A DNA stretch of 64,000 nt from Herbiconiux aconitum (GTDB taxonomy: Bacteria > Actinomycetota > Actinomycetes > Actinomycetales > Microbacteriaceae), in assembly GCF_024979235.1 (NCBI RefSeq), contig NZ_JANLCM010000002.1, positions 310,001 to 374,000 on the forward strand, given 5' to 3'. Under the pieces are notes generated by a model. The model ran no database searches and was not told the origin of the DNA. It was given only the letters and a program-made list of their open reading frames with translations. Shown piece after piece: positions 9,084 to 18,195 of this stretch (position 1 is the stretch's first letter; the number at the start of each line of letters is the position of its first letter). The position numbers and the translations under genes are program-made.

Positions 9084-10446
9084 AAACGCCGGTGGCGGCT
9101 TCGGCCGTCGCCGGCGTTCCGGTGCGCCCGCTGAGAGTGAGCGCACCGAGGGTGAGCAGCAGGCCCAGCGCGAAGACAGCCGGAAAGGCGTCGAAGGATT
9201 GGAACAGGATGCCGGCGAACGAGAGCGCCATCGCCGGACCGACGGCATCGGCGATGTTGAGAGCCGAACTGTTGAATCCCTGGTTGCCGGGCGCCGAGTA
9301 CTCCAGCACGAGCACGGAGAGGCGCGGATAGCACAGCCCCATGCCGGCGCCCGAGACCGCCCAGCCCACGATCGCGACCCACGCGGGCAGGCCGAGGAAC
9401 GCCGTGAGGAGCACGATGCCGACGGCGAGGCTGACACCGGCGGTGCCGATGCGCAGACTCGTGCGCGTCGTCAGCCGGTCGCTGAACTGCCCTTGCAACC
9501 ACGAGGACACCCCCCAGGCCACGCCGGCGGCCGTGAGCGCGAGACCGGCGAGGGCGGGGCTGAGTCCGAACTCGCCGGTGAGGAAGTAGGGCAGATAGAC
9601 CTCGGCCGCGACGTACCCGCCGGCCAGCAGCATCCGCAACAGCACGACCGTCGGAAGTCCGCGGCCGCCCAGCAGAGTGCGCGGAGGAATCAATGGGCGC
9701 AGTGCGATCACTGTCACCACCAGCGCGACCCCACCCAGCGCGAAGACCGCGATTCCGTCCAACTCCGTCGACAGACTGAGACCGAGGATCGCGACCGCCA
9801 AGAGCAGCGACCACAGGATGCGCGGAGCGCTCCAGGGAGGCTTGGGGGCGGCATCCGGTTCCCGCATCGACCGCATCGCGGGCACCACCATGACGGCGGC
9901 GAACACCGAGAGCACGGCCACGCCGAGAAACACCCAGCGCCAGCCCACGGTCTCTCCGAGCACGCCGGCGATGAACGGTCCGACCAGTGCCGGGATGACC
10001 CAGGCCGCGGCGAACAGTCCGAAGATGCGTGGTTGCAGGGCCGGCGGATACACGCGGGCCACGACGACGTAGAGCGACACCGTCATGGCCCCTCCGCCGA
10101 GACCGTGCACCAGGCGTCCGGCCACGACGGCTTCCATGGTGGTGGCGGTGCCCGCGACGAACAGCCCCAGCACGAACAGGGCGACGGATGCGTAGAGCGG
10201 ATGCCGAGGGCCCGCCCGGTCGGCCCAGGTGCCGGCCACGACCATCCCGAGCACCGACACGGCGAGCGGAGCCGCGAAGGCGACGGCGTACAGCGCGGCG
10301 CCGTCGAGTTCGGCGCTGATCACCGGCATGACGGTGGTGACCGCGAGGTTCTCGAAGGCGGCGACGAAGATCAGCGAGATCGCCCCGATGGTGACCAGCC
10401 GGTAGTGCCTCGAGAACAGGCCGCCGGTCGTCGTTGCGTCGCTCAC
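9073..10446 (-). CDS. MFS transporter, drug-exporter-like
   Basis: A 457-residue major facilitator superfamily protein with about 14 hydrophobic segments, which suggests the DHA2 (EmrB/QacA-like) group. The loop motif after helix 2 reads GTWADRAGPRHPLYAS, a recognisable motif A (GxxxDRxGxR). The GTG start gives the N-terminus MSDATTTGGLFSRHYRLVTI. A possible -10 (TACGGT, 10454-10459) lies seven bases before the start, so it may also be made from a leaderless transcript. It follows the AraC gene by 24 bases on the same strand. The substrate is unknown, and a role in sugar efflux is not excluded by the neighbourhood. Confidence 0.82.
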   Translation of the reverse strand: MSDATTTGGLFSRHYRLVTIGAISLIFVAAFENLAVTTVMPVISAELDGAALYAVAFAAPLAVSVLGMVVAGTWADRAGPRHPLYASVALFVLGLFVAGTATTMEAVVAGRLVHGLGGGAMTVSLYVVVARVYPPALQPRIFGLFAAAWVIPALVGPFIAGVLGETVGWRWVFLGVAVLSVFAAVMVVPAMRSMREPDAAPKPPWSAPRILWSLLLAVAILGLSLSTELDGIAVFALGGVALVVTVIALRPLIPPRTLLGGRGLPTVVLLRMLLAGGYVAAEVYLPYFLTGEFGLSPALAGLALTAAGVAWGVSSWLQGQFSDRLTTRTSLRIGTAGVSLAVGIVLLTAFLGLPAWVAIVGWAVSGAGMGLCYPRLSVLVLEYSAPGNQGFNSSALNIADAVGPAMALSFAGILFQSFDAFPAVFALGLLLTLGALTLSGRTGTPATAEAATGVSSR

Positions 10447-10470
10447 ACCTTCGACCGTACGCCACCGGGC

Positions 10471-11337
10471 TCAGCCCTTGTGCTGATTGCGGTAGTCGCG
10501 CGGCGGTACGCCATGGATCTTCTTGAACTGGCGCGCGAAGTAGAACGAGTCCGGATAGCCGACCTCCCGCGCGATGGTCGCCACGGGGCTCTGCGTCGTG
10601 TCGAGCAGTTCGCGGGCCTTCGCCATCCGGAGCATCGTCTGGTACTGCACCACCGGCGATCCGATGTGCCTCTTGAACAACGCGCCGAAATGCGATCCGC
10701 TGAGCGACGACATCGCGGCGAGCTCGGCGACGGTGAGCTGCTCGGCGAGGTTCGTGCGGATGTAGTCGGCCGCCTGCTCGATGATGTCGGCCGAGTCGGC
10801 CGCTCCTTGGCGCTCAGCGGCGAAGAGCGTGAGTGCGTGCCAGGCCGCTCCCGCCGCCGCGAGCAGGCTCGGCGTGGTGGAGTCCCGTTCCATCCAGGCC
10901 ACCACCTCGGTCATCAGGGAGACGACATGGTAGATGTTCCGAACCGGCCTGACCGGCTTCTGAGACGAAAGGCCCGCGACCCGGGCGAAGGTGTCGACAT
11001 CCGACCCCGTGACGTGGTACCACCACAGGGTCCACGGATCGTCGTGATCCGCTCCGTAACTGTGCGGCTCGCCAGGGGGCAGGATCACCGCCTCGGAGGC
11101 GCTGACGTCGAATCGTCCGGCCCGGGTCTCGCACCAGCCGCGCCCTTCGACGCAGACGAGCACGACGAGCTGGCCGATGGGGGCCTTGCGAACCTGCCCG
11201 TGGTGCTTCGCGCGGGGGAAGTACCCGCAATCCGTCACCACCAATTGCGCGGAACCGGCGTTCTGCAGATAGTCGCGCACGCGGGGGCGGGGGAGCACGA
11301 GCATGCGCTGGTTGGGAAATCCGTCGGAGATGAGCAC
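10471..11337 (-). CDS. AraC family transcriptional regulator
   Basis: A 288-residue two-domain regulator. The N-terminal half is an AraC-type cupin sensor (VEGRGWCETRAGRFDVSAS, ILPPGEPHSYGA). The last 100 residues carry two helix-turn-helix units (VAELAAMSSLSGSHFGALFK and VATIAREVGYPDSFYFARQF), ending in the family signature GVPPRDYR. It is divergent from a sugar importer and a GH27 galactosidase, so it most likely senses an alpha-galactoside or its product and controls that operon. I set the start at GTG 11337; an in-frame ATG at 11409 is the alternative. Neither has a strong ribosome-binding site, so the start is uncertain by 24 residues. Confidence 0.88.
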   Translation of the reverse strand: MLISDGFPNQRMLVLPRPRVRDYLQNAGSAQLVVTDCGYFPRAKHHGQVRKAPIGQLVVLVCVEGRGWCETRAGRFDVSASEAVILPPGEPHSYGADHDDPWTLWWYHVTGSDVDTFARVAGLSSQKPVRPVRNIYHVVSLMTEVVAWMERDSTTPSLLAAAGAAWHALTLFAAERQGAADSADIIEQAADYIRTNLAEQLTVAELAAMSSLSGSHFGALFKRHIGSPVVQYQTMLRMAKARELLDTTQSPVATIAREVGYPDSFYFARQFKKIHGVPPRDYRNQHKG

Positions 11338-11456
11338 GGTGACGATTCTGGATCGTCGCTCATCGTTTTGTCCAGAAACATCACCGGATGCTTCTCCGCG
11401 TCGACCCATCGCTTGTCGTAACGTCGCATCATCGCAGTTGAGAATTGGAGTCGAAG

Positions 11457-12743
11457 ATGACCTACAGACCACATCGCCGCATCGCCGCTCTCGGGGCCGT
11501 CATGGCAACGGCGGCACTCATGGCGGGTTGCGTTTCGACCGGGGGCGCGGCGCCGGCCGACACCTCGGGTGAGGACACCGCCGGCAATCTCATCCTCCAG
11601 TCCCGGTTCACCGACGCGGAGAAGGGCGGCATCGAGGAGCTCGTCGAGAACTTCAACGCGCTGGGCGAGGGCACGGTCGAGCTGAACAGCATTCCGACCT
11701 CGACCTACAACTCGCAGTTGCCGACGTACCTCACCGGGTCGAACCCACCCGACGTCTACACCTGGTACGCCGGTCAGGCCACCCGCGACTACGCCGACCA
11801 GGGCCTCCTGCTCGATGTCTCCGACGTCTGGGACGGGATGGGGGACTTCCCGGATGCGCTGCGCACACTCAGCCAGACCGACGACGGCACCGAGGTGTTC
11901 GTGCCGACCGGTTACTACTGGTGGGGCGTCTACTACTTCAAGAGTGAGTTCGAGAAGCTCGGTGTCACTCCGCCCACCACCTGGGACGAGTTTCTCGCCG
12001 TGTGCGACCAGATCCAGGCGCAGGGCGTCAACCCGATCACGATGGGCCTGAGCGACAACGCCTGGCTGGCATCGGCCTGGTTCGACTACCTCGACCTGCG
12101 GATCAACGGCGGTGACTTCCACCTCGCTCTGCTGAACGGCGACGAGTCGTACGACAGCCCCGAGGTGCGGGAAGTCTTCAAGGCTTTCGCTCAGACCCTG
12201 CCGTACATCGACCCGGCGGTGCTCGGCACCACGCAGAACCAGGCGATGAGCGACTTCGCTCAGGGCAAGTCGGCGATGTACCTCCTCGGCGCCTGGGCGC
12301 AGCCCTCAGTGCCGGAGGATCAGCGCGACGACCTCGCGTTCTTCCAGTTCCCGATCATCGACCCCGACGTGCCCATCGTCGAGGAGGCGCCGACCGACGG
12401 CTTCATGGCCAGCGCCAAGACCACGAAGTCGACACTCGCGAAGAGCTTCCTGGAGTACGTGGCCAGCCCCGAAGCCCAGGCCGCCCTCGTGAAGGGACAG
12501 CAGGGCACCGCGCTCGCCGCGAACCCCGAAGCGGAGCAGAACCTCGACGCCCTCGCCCAGCAGGGCAAGGACATGTTGGAATCGGCCTCCCAGGTGACCC
12601 AGTTCTACAACCGGGATGCCGGCGACGCCCAGCAGGGTCCGGCCGACGCCGCACTCACGCAGTTCATCGCCGATCCCGAGGCGGTCGACAGCATCCTTGC
12701 GCAATGGCAGTCCGCGGCGGAGAAGGTGCGGAGCGCCGAGTGA
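11457..12743 (+). CDS. Sugar ABC transporter substrate-binding lipoprotein (CUT1, SBP family 1)
   Basis: A 428-residue extracellular sugar-binding lipoprotein. Its N-terminus MTYRPHRRIAALGAVMATAA leads to the lipobox LMAGC. The mature part matches family 1 solute-binding proteins, with segments such as LPTYLTGSNPPDVYTWYAG, PTTWDEFLAVCDQIQAQG and GKSAMYLLGAWAQP. The ATG is preceded by GGAG at 11447-11450. It heads an operon with two permeases, with GTGA and ATGA overlaps downstream. The AraC regulator is divergent and an alpha-galactosidase gene is convergent at the far end. A galactoside such as melibiose or raffinose is therefore the likeliest ligand, by inference. Confidence 0.92.
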   Translation: MTYRPHRRIAALGAVMATAALMAGCVSTGGAAPADTSGEDTAGNLILQSRFTDAEKGGIEELVENFNALGEGTVELNSIPTSTYNSQLPTYLTGSNPPDVYTWYAGQATRDYADQGLLLDVSDVWDGMGDFPDALRTLSQTDDGTEVFVPTGYYWWGVYYFKSEFEKLGVTPPTTWDEFLAVCDQIQAQGVNPITMGLSDNAWLASAWFDYLDLRINGGDFHLALLNGDESYDSPEVREVFKAFAQTLPYIDPAVLGTTQNQAMSDFAQGKSAMYLLGAWAQPSVPEDQRDDLAFFQFPIIDPDVPIVEEAPTDGFMASAKTTKSTLAKSFLEYVASPEAQAALVKGQQGTALAANPEAEQNLDALAQQGKDMLESASQVTQFYNRDAGDAQQGPADAALTQFIADPEAVDSILAQWQSAAEKVRSAE

Positions 12744-13645
12744 CGACCACCGCTCTTCCACGCGGCCGGCGGCGGGTTGGATTCCCGCCGCCGGTCGTGT
12801 TCGTGCTGGTGCTGGTGCCCTTCCTGATCGAGGCCGTCGGAGTCTTCTGGCCGGCCATCCAGGGCATCAGCCTGTCGTTCCTGCGCTGGAACGGGATCGC
12901 GCCGGCCGAATCGGCCGGAGTGCAGAACTACATCGACCTGGCGAGCGACCCGGTCTTCGGAACGGCCCTCCGCAACACGGTGATCTGGATCGTGCTGTTC
13001 GGCGGCATCTCCTTCCTGGCCGGCCTCGGAGTGGCTCTGCTCTTCCAATCCGAGCGCCGGGGCGTCGGGATCTACCGCACCGCGCTGTTCCTGCCGATCG
13101 TCTTCTCGCTGGTGGTCACCTCGCTCATCTGGAGCGCCTTCTTCCAGCCCAGCGGGGTGCTCAACACCGCGCTCGAGGGTTTCGGGTTGGGTGACCTCAC
13201 CCGCGTGTGGCTGGGCGACTCCGACACCGCGCTCTATGCGGTGATCGTCGCCGCACTCTGGCGCGAGATCGGTTACGTGATGGTGCTGTTCATCGCGGGG
13301 CTGAAGGGCATCGACCCCGCCATCATGGAAGCGGCGAGGGTCGACGGCGCGACCGCCTGGCAGCGCTTCCGGCACATCACTTTTCCGCAATTGCGCAGTG
13401 TCAACTTGGTGGTGCTCAGCGTGCTCGTGATCGATTCGCTCCGGTCGTTCGACATCGTCTGGGCCATGACCCGCGGTGGGCCGTACCACTCCACCGAACT
13501 GCTCAGCACCTACATGTTCTCCACGGCCTTCGAGAGCCGGTCGCTCGGCTACGCCTCGGCGATCGCGGTGGTCATCTTCGTTCTCGCGCTGGCCGTGATC
13601 ATCTCGTACCTTGTGCGAGCACTCTCTGAGGAGAAGGAATCATGA
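12740..13645 (+). CDS. Sugar ABC transporter permease (CUT1, MalF-like)
   Basis: A 301-residue membrane subunit with six predicted helices. The coupling (EAA) motif reads PAIMEAARVDGATAWQRFRH, in the normal place about 100 residues from the end. I set the start at the GTG that overlaps the TGA of the binding-protein gene; the longer upstream frame reads antisense to coding sequence and has no recognisable N-terminus. The stop overlaps the next permease start as ATGA. No ATPase follows in the operon, so it must share one encoded elsewhere. Confidence 0.9.
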   Translation: MTTTALPRGRRRVGFPPPVVFVLVLVPFLIEAVGVFWPAIQGISLSFLRWNGIAPAESAGVQNYIDLASDPVFGTALRNTVIWIVLFGGISFLAGLGVALLFQSERRGVGIYRTALFLPIVFSLVVTSLIWSAFFQPSGVLNTALEGFGLGDLTRVWLGDSDTALYAVIVAALWREIGYVMVLFIAGLKGIDPAIMEAARVDGATAWQRFRHITFPQLRSVNLVVLSVLVIDSLRSFDIVWAMTRGGPYHSTELLSTYMFSTAFESRSLGYASAIAVVIFVLALAVIISYLVRALSEEKES

Positions 13646-14553
13646 CCGTCTCATTCGCACCATCCAGCCGGATCGAGCCGGCGGTGGCCGCGCCGGTCGC
13701 CGCCCCGGAGCCGATGCGTCGGCGAAGCCGCCGGAAGGCCGCGCGAACCGTGGGGTTCCACACCGCGTCGATCCTCATCTCGCTGGCCTGGTTCGCGCCG
13801 ATCCTGCTCGTGGTCGTCACCTCGTTCCGCACCTTCGACGACGTCAGCACCAACGGAATCGCCAGCCTGCCGCACAGCTTCAGCATCGACACCTATGTGC
13901 AGGCGTGGAATCAGGGCGGCATGTTCCAGGCCACGGTGAACAGCCTCATCGTGACGATCCCGACCGTCATCCTCACGCTGCTGCTGGCGTCGGCCGTGGC
14001 GTTCGGACTCAGCCGGTTCCGCATCCCGTTCCGCCGCACCATCCTCCTGATCATGCTCGCGGGCAACCTGCTGCCGGTGCAGATGCTGCTGATCCCGGTG
14101 ACCCGTATCACGCAGCAGATCGGTATCTACGACACCCTGGGTGCCCTGATCGTGGTGCAGACGGCGTTCGGTCTCGGCTTCTACACCTTCGTGCTCTACG
14201 GCTTCATGCGCACGGTGCCGGGCGAGTTGCAGGAGGCGGCGACGCTGGATGGCGCGGGGCCGCTCCGGATCTTCGTGCAGGTGATCCTGCCGCTGACCCG
14301 GCCGGCTCTCGCGGCGCTCGGCGCGCTGTCGTTCACGTGGATCTTCAACGATCTGCTCTGGTCGATCACCCTCCTCCAGACCTCGTCGCGGCTGCCCATC
14401 ACGGCCGCGGTGCTGTCGCTGCAGGGCCAGTACGTCTCGTCGTGGTCGGTCATCGCGGCGGCCACGGTGATCGCCGCCATCCCGTCGACCATCGTGTTCC
14501 TGCTCTTCCAGCGCAGCTTCGTGGGCGGCCTGTCGCTCGGTGCCATGAAGTGA
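13642..14553 (+). CDS. Sugar ABC transporter permease (CUT1, MalG-like)
   Basis: A 303-residue second permease. The N-terminus is Arg-rich (RRRSRRKAAR), followed by a first helix near residue 45. The EAA motif reads ELQEAATLDGAGPLRIFVQV. The C-terminus ends VGGLSLGAMK, as in MalG-type subunits. The ATG lies inside the preceding stop, with GAGGAGAAGG just upstream acting as a strong ribosome-binding site. It ends 42 bases before a strong bidirectional terminator. Confidence 0.92.
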   Translation: MTVSFAPSSRIEPAVAAPVAAPEPMRRRSRRKAARTVGFHTASILISLAWFAPILLVVVTSFRTFDDVSTNGIASLPHSFSIDTYVQAWNQGGMFQATVNSLIVTIPTVILTLLLASAVAFGLSRFRIPFRRTILLIMLAGNLLPVQMLLIPVTRITQQIGIYDTLGALIVVQTAFGLGFYTFVLYGFMRTVPGELQEAATLDGAGPLRIFVQVILPLTRPALAALGALSFTWIFNDLLWSITLLQTSSRLPITAAVLSLQGQYVSSWSVIAAATVIAAIPSTIVFLLFQRSFVGGLSLGAMK

Positions 14554-14594
14554 TGCCGGCGGCCCGCCTCGGATGAGGTGTGCCGGGCACGAAA

Positions 14595-14632
14595 AAAGGA
14601 CCCGGTGGGAGTTGCCTCCCACCGGGTCCTTT
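14595..14632. terminator. Strong bidirectional intrinsic terminator
   Basis: A perfect 17-bp stem (AAAGGACCCGGTGGGAG with its complement) and a TTGC loop. The A-run on one side and T-run on the other make it work in both directions. It closes the sugar importer operon and the convergent GH27 gene. Confidence 0.9.
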
Positions 14633-14641
14633 CTCGTCGGC

Positions 14642-16747
14642 CTACTCGCAGGTGATCAGCGGGTCGGCCCAGTTCGCGCGGTCGTTGTAGCCGCCGTCTC
14701 CGGCGTCACCGACGTGCAGCACCAGCTCGTCGACCCCGCTCAGGTCGACCTCGAAGGCGTTCGCGCTTCCGCGGGCCACGGTGCCGCTCTGCCAGAGCGG
14801 AGCGCCGTCACCGGAGACCTCGAAGGTGGCCGTGCCACCGTCGGGCCCGACCGTGCCGACGACGTCGTCGATGCCCGCCACACCGGTGAGCGTCGTGCAG
14901 CGGCCACCGAGGTAGTACCGGATGTCGGAGGGACTCGCCACGCCGATGCCCGTGCCGTACGTTGTTCCCGCGACGGTGATGGGGTTGCCGCCGCCGACGC
15001 TCTGATCGATGGTCGGTTCCATCCAGCCGCTCGTGCCCGACACCCACTGGTGGTGCGAGAGGGCGATCTCCGTGCCCGACGGGGGAGCCGGAGCGATGGT
15101 GACCGTGAGCGGCGGGGAGCTCACCGTCGTGGTGGCGGAGTGCAGCACCAGGGGCCGGAACGCCACCGAGGCGTTGGCGGCCGACGTGCCCACCGGAGCG
15201 TCGGCCGGCACCGCGATCGTGAACGCGGCATCCGCGCTGTGCCCGGGCGCGACGAGATGGGGCTTCCGACCGGTCGGGGTGGCGACCCAGCCCTCCGGCG
15301 CCGCGAGCGTGATCGTCGGCAGCACGACGGGGGTGAGGCCGTCATTGTGCACGGTGACCTCGGTCGTCAGCGTCGAACCGCCGGCCACGAGCACCGCCCC
15401 GCTCGGGTCGATCGTCGCGCCGTCCACAGCGGTCACCGTCGGGGCGTCGACCGTGATGCGCGGCACTCCGGGGAGCCCCCGGGCGGGTGAGATGCGCAGG
15501 AGCGACGTGCCGTGCGCCGCGACCGCGGCCCGCACGGTGCGCTTGCTCTCGGTGACCGCATCCGTCCAGGCATCCGCCACGGTGAACCGGGAACCCTTGA
15601 GGCCGAGCGCATCCGTCTCGACCGAGATCTGTGCGGGGGCGTCGCTGCGGTTGAGGAGCGCCACGGCCACCGAACCGTCGGCGAGCGGCTTCAGCCAGGT
15701 CTCCGTGTCGCCGGCTTCGCCGACGCGCACGGCTTGGCGCCCCAGCGAGTCCTGGTTGATCGCGAGCATCTCCGGGTCCATCAGCGTCGCGAGCGATGTG
15801 GCGCTCAAGGTGCGGGGATCACTGGCGATCACGAGGGGCGCGGCGGCGACCGACCAGAGCGTCATCTGGGTGCGGAATTCCTCATCCGTCATGCCGAGCT
15901 CCGGCCCGACGTAGTCCGGGTCGTTCCAGTGGCCGGGTCCGGCCGCCTCCGGGTGCCGCGCGTTCGCGTCGTAGTTGCGCAGCATGTCGCTGTACTTCAT
16001 CATTCCCACGAATCCGGAGTCGGTGTACGTGCGCCACGATTCGGCGATGCCGGGGGCGTAACTCCAGCTGTGGGTCGACTGCTGCTCCTCCGGGTAGTCG
16101 CCCCAGTCGGGCGAGGTCACCGGATTGCAGAGATTGAAGATGATCGGCCGCCCGCTGCTGTTGTTCCGCAGGGCTTCGGCGAATTCGGTGTACACCGTCT
16201 GCGGGTCGAGGTCGGCCGTGATGCCGCAGAGGAAATCGACCTTGACCGCGTCGTAGCCCCACGCCGCGAAGGTGTCGGCGTCGGTCTGGTAGTGACCGTA
16301 GCTCCCGAGCCCGCAGGAACCGGGGATGTACGGGCCGGCGTCGGTGTAGATTCCTGCCCGCAGCCCCCGCTCGTGGATGGCGTCGGCCAGCGCCTTCATG
16401 CCCTCCGGGAACCGCTCGGGATCGCCCTGGAGGAGACCGTCGTCTCCCCGGGGTGTGTCGGCTTGCCACCCGCCGTCGAGCCACACGATGTCGTAACCCG
16501 ACGCCGCGAGACCGGAGGAGACGAGGAAGTCGGCGACATCGAGCACCTCCGTGGTGGAGAAGTCTCCGCCCAATCCGTAGTAGGTGTTCCACCCCTGGTA
16601 GGGCGTCGGGCTCAACGATGGATCGCTCACAGACCGCGGAACAGCATCCGGTGGGGCGGATGCCGCGCTCGCCGCAGCGGGGAGCGCCACCCCCACGAGT
16701 GCCAGCGTGGTGACCGTGGCAGCGGCCATGATGACAGGTTTTCGCAT
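14642..16747 (-). CDS. Secreted GH27 alpha-galactosidase with C-terminal NPCBM domain
   Basis: A 701-residue secreted glycoside hydrolase. MRKPVIMAAATVTTLALVGV and an Ala-rich region form the signal peptide. The catalytic domain starts at TPYQGWNTYYGLGG (near residue 50). It contains WLDGGWQ, the nucleophile motif YDAVKVDFLCG, and the acid/base region GHWNDPDYVGPELG. A beta-sandwich C-domain and a linker domain with an NEW3-like repeat (WVATPTGRKPHLVAPGHSAD) follow. The last 140 residues are an NPCBM carbohydrate-binding module (YGTGIGVASPSDIRYYLGG). I chose ATG 16747 because GGAG lies eight bases upstream; an alternative ATG is at 16762. It would cut terminal alpha-galactose outside the cell for the adjacent importer. 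Confidence 0.9.
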   Translation of the reverse strand: MRKPVIMAAATVTTLALVGVALPAAASAASAPPDAVPRSVSDPSLSPTPYQGWNTYYGLGGDFSTTEVLDVADFLVSSGLAASGYDIVWLDGGWQADTPRGDDGLLQGDPERFPEGMKALADAIHERGLRAGIYTDAGPYIPGSCGLGSYGHYQTDADTFAAWGYDAVKVDFLCGITADLDPQTVYTEFAEALRNNSSGRPIIFNLCNPVTSPDWGDYPEEQQSTHSWSYAPGIAESWRTYTDSGFVGMMKYSDMLRNYDANARHPEAAGPGHWNDPDYVGPELGMTDEEFRTQMTLWSVAAAPLVIASDPRTLSATSLATLMDPEMLAINQDSLGRQAVRVGEAGDTETWLKPLADGSVAVALLNRSDAPAQISVETDALGLKGSRFTVADAWTDAVTESKRTVRAAVAAHGTSLLRISPARGLPGVPRITVDAPTVTAVDGATIDPSGAVLVAGGSTLTTEVTVHNDGLTPVVLPTITLAAPEGWVATPTGRKPHLVAPGHSADAAFTIAVPADAPVGTSAANASVAFRPLVLHSATTTVSSPPLTVTIAPAPPSGTEIALSHHQWVSGTSGWMEPTIDQSVGGGNPITVAGTTYGTGIGVASPSDIRYYLGGRCTTLTGVAGIDDVVGTVGPDGGTATFEVSGDGAPLWQSGTVARGSANAFEVDLSGVDELVLHVGDAGDGGYNDRANWADPLITCE

Positions 16748-16889
16748 TGCAACTCCAGACATCGTCGTCGTCGACGCGCTTCGTCGCGGTCGACGTGTCC
16801 AGTCCAGCAAGTCGTCCGAGGCGCGGGAATGCACACGGGCACGCGATAGCTGGACGTACTGACTAGCCCTCGTTGTGGGGGTGCTGCGT

Positions 16890-18176
16890 TCAGCCGAAGA
16901 GCGTCTCGCCGACGTAGCCGCCCTGGCGGGCGCCCGGGGGCACCGCGAAGACGGCGGAGCCGACGTGCCGGATGTACTCGTTCATGGCGTCGTTCTTCGC
17001 CAGGTTCATCTGGATGGGGATGAACTGCTCGCGTGGGTCGCGCTGGTAGGCGATGAAGAACAGACCGGCGTTCAGGCGCCCGAGGTCGTCGTTGCCGTCG
17101 ACGAAGTTGTAGCCGCGACGCAGCAGCTGCGCACCGGAATTCTGGTCGGGATGCGAGAGCCGCACATGCGCATCCTGGGCGATGAGAGGCGCCCCGCCCT
17201 GTCCGGTCGCGGAGAAGTCGGGTTCGGAGAACTCGGTGCCACCGGAATAGGGGGCTCCCTCGCCCTTGGTGCGGCCGATCACCGCCTCCTGTTCGCGGAG
17301 CGACGTGCGGTCCCAGGTCTCGATGGTCATGCGGATCTTGCGCGACACCAGGTAGGAGCCGCCCGCCATCCAGGCCGCTCCGTCGCCGCCCGAGGCCCAG
17401 ACCTGGTCGTCGACCACCCCGGTGTCTTCGGCCTTGATGTTCGCCGTGCCGTCTTTGAAGCCGAACAGGTTGCGCGGGGTCTGCTGCGCCTTCGTGGTGG
17501 AGCTGGTGCGGCCGAAGCCGAGCTGCGACCAGCGGATGTTCGCGCGCCCGAATGCGATCCGCGAAAGGTTGCGGATGGCGTGCACCGCGACCTGCGGGTC
17601 GTCGCTGCAGGCCTGGATGCAGAGGTCGCCGCCGGAGAGAGCATCCTGCAGCATGTCGGCGGGGAAGTGCGGCAGGTCGACCAGGGCGGCCGGGCGTCGG
17701 CCCGCGATGCCGAAACGGTCGGTGCCGTCGGCGGCCTGGAAGAGGGTGGGCCCGAAACCGAAGGTGATGGTGAGACCGGATGCCGGCAGCCCGAGCGCTT
17801 CGCCCGTGTCATCCGGCGGGGCGTCGTAGTTGCCGTTCACCGCACCGAATTTTCCGGCCTGCTCACCCTGCGTCATCAGGGCGGCGGCGGCGCTCCAGTC
17901 CTGCAGCAGTTCGACCAGCTCATCGCGGCTGATGTCGGCGACGTCGTAGCTGGCGAAGTGCAGGCGGTCTTGGGCCGGGGTCACGATGCCCGACTGATGC
18001 TCACCGAAGAAGGGATAGACCGCGGTGTTCTCCTGCGCCGATGCCGTGGCCGGCAACGCGAAACGATCGACCGCGGCGCCGACGCCGAGACCCACGACCC
18101 CCGCACCCGCGAGTCCGAACAGCCCCCGTCGGGAGATGCCGGAGCTCGTGGGAGCGGGGGTCGTGGGATCAGACAT
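16890..18176 (-). CDS. efeB: Dye-decolorizing (Dyp-type) peroxidase EfeB
   Basis: A 428-residue haem peroxidase of the EfeUOB iron-uptake system. It begins with a twin-arginine signal (SRRGLFGLAGAGVVGLGVGA), so it is exported folded through Tat. The Dyp family fingerprint GFKDGTAN carries the distal catalytic Asp. The C-terminal part has the usual segments RRGYNFVDG and LFFIAYQRDPREQF. It is the last gene of efeU-efeO-efeB, 19 bases after efeO. In this system EfeB acts at the membrane face in iron release or oxidation before transport. Confidence 0.95.
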   Translation of the reverse strand: MSDPTTPAPTSSGISRRGLFGLAGAGVVGLGVGAAVDRFALPATASAQENTAVYPFFGEHQSGIVTPAQDRLHFASYDVADISRDELVELLQDWSAAAALMTQGEQAGKFGAVNGNYDAPPDDTGEALGLPASGLTITFGFGPTLFQAADGTDRFGIAGRRPAALVDLPHFPADMLQDALSGGDLCIQACSDDPQVAVHAIRNLSRIAFGRANIRWSQLGFGRTSSTTKAQQTPRNLFGFKDGTANIKAEDTGVVDDQVWASGGDGAAWMAGGSYLVSRKIRMTIETWDRTSLREQEAVIGRTKGEGAPYSGGTEFSEPDFSATGQGGAPLIAQDAHVRLSHPDQNSGAQLLRRGYNFVDGNDDLGRLNAGLFFIAYQRDPREQFIPIQMNLAKNDAMNEYIRHVGSAVFAVPPGARQGGYVGETLFG

Positions 18177-18195
18177 CGTGCCTCAACTCTAGGTG

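Noticed and set aside
9073..10446. MFS gene as part of the galactoside operon
   Set aside because: It is on the strand of the AraC gene and shows drug-exporter rather than sugar-porter motifs; a link is possible but unsupported.
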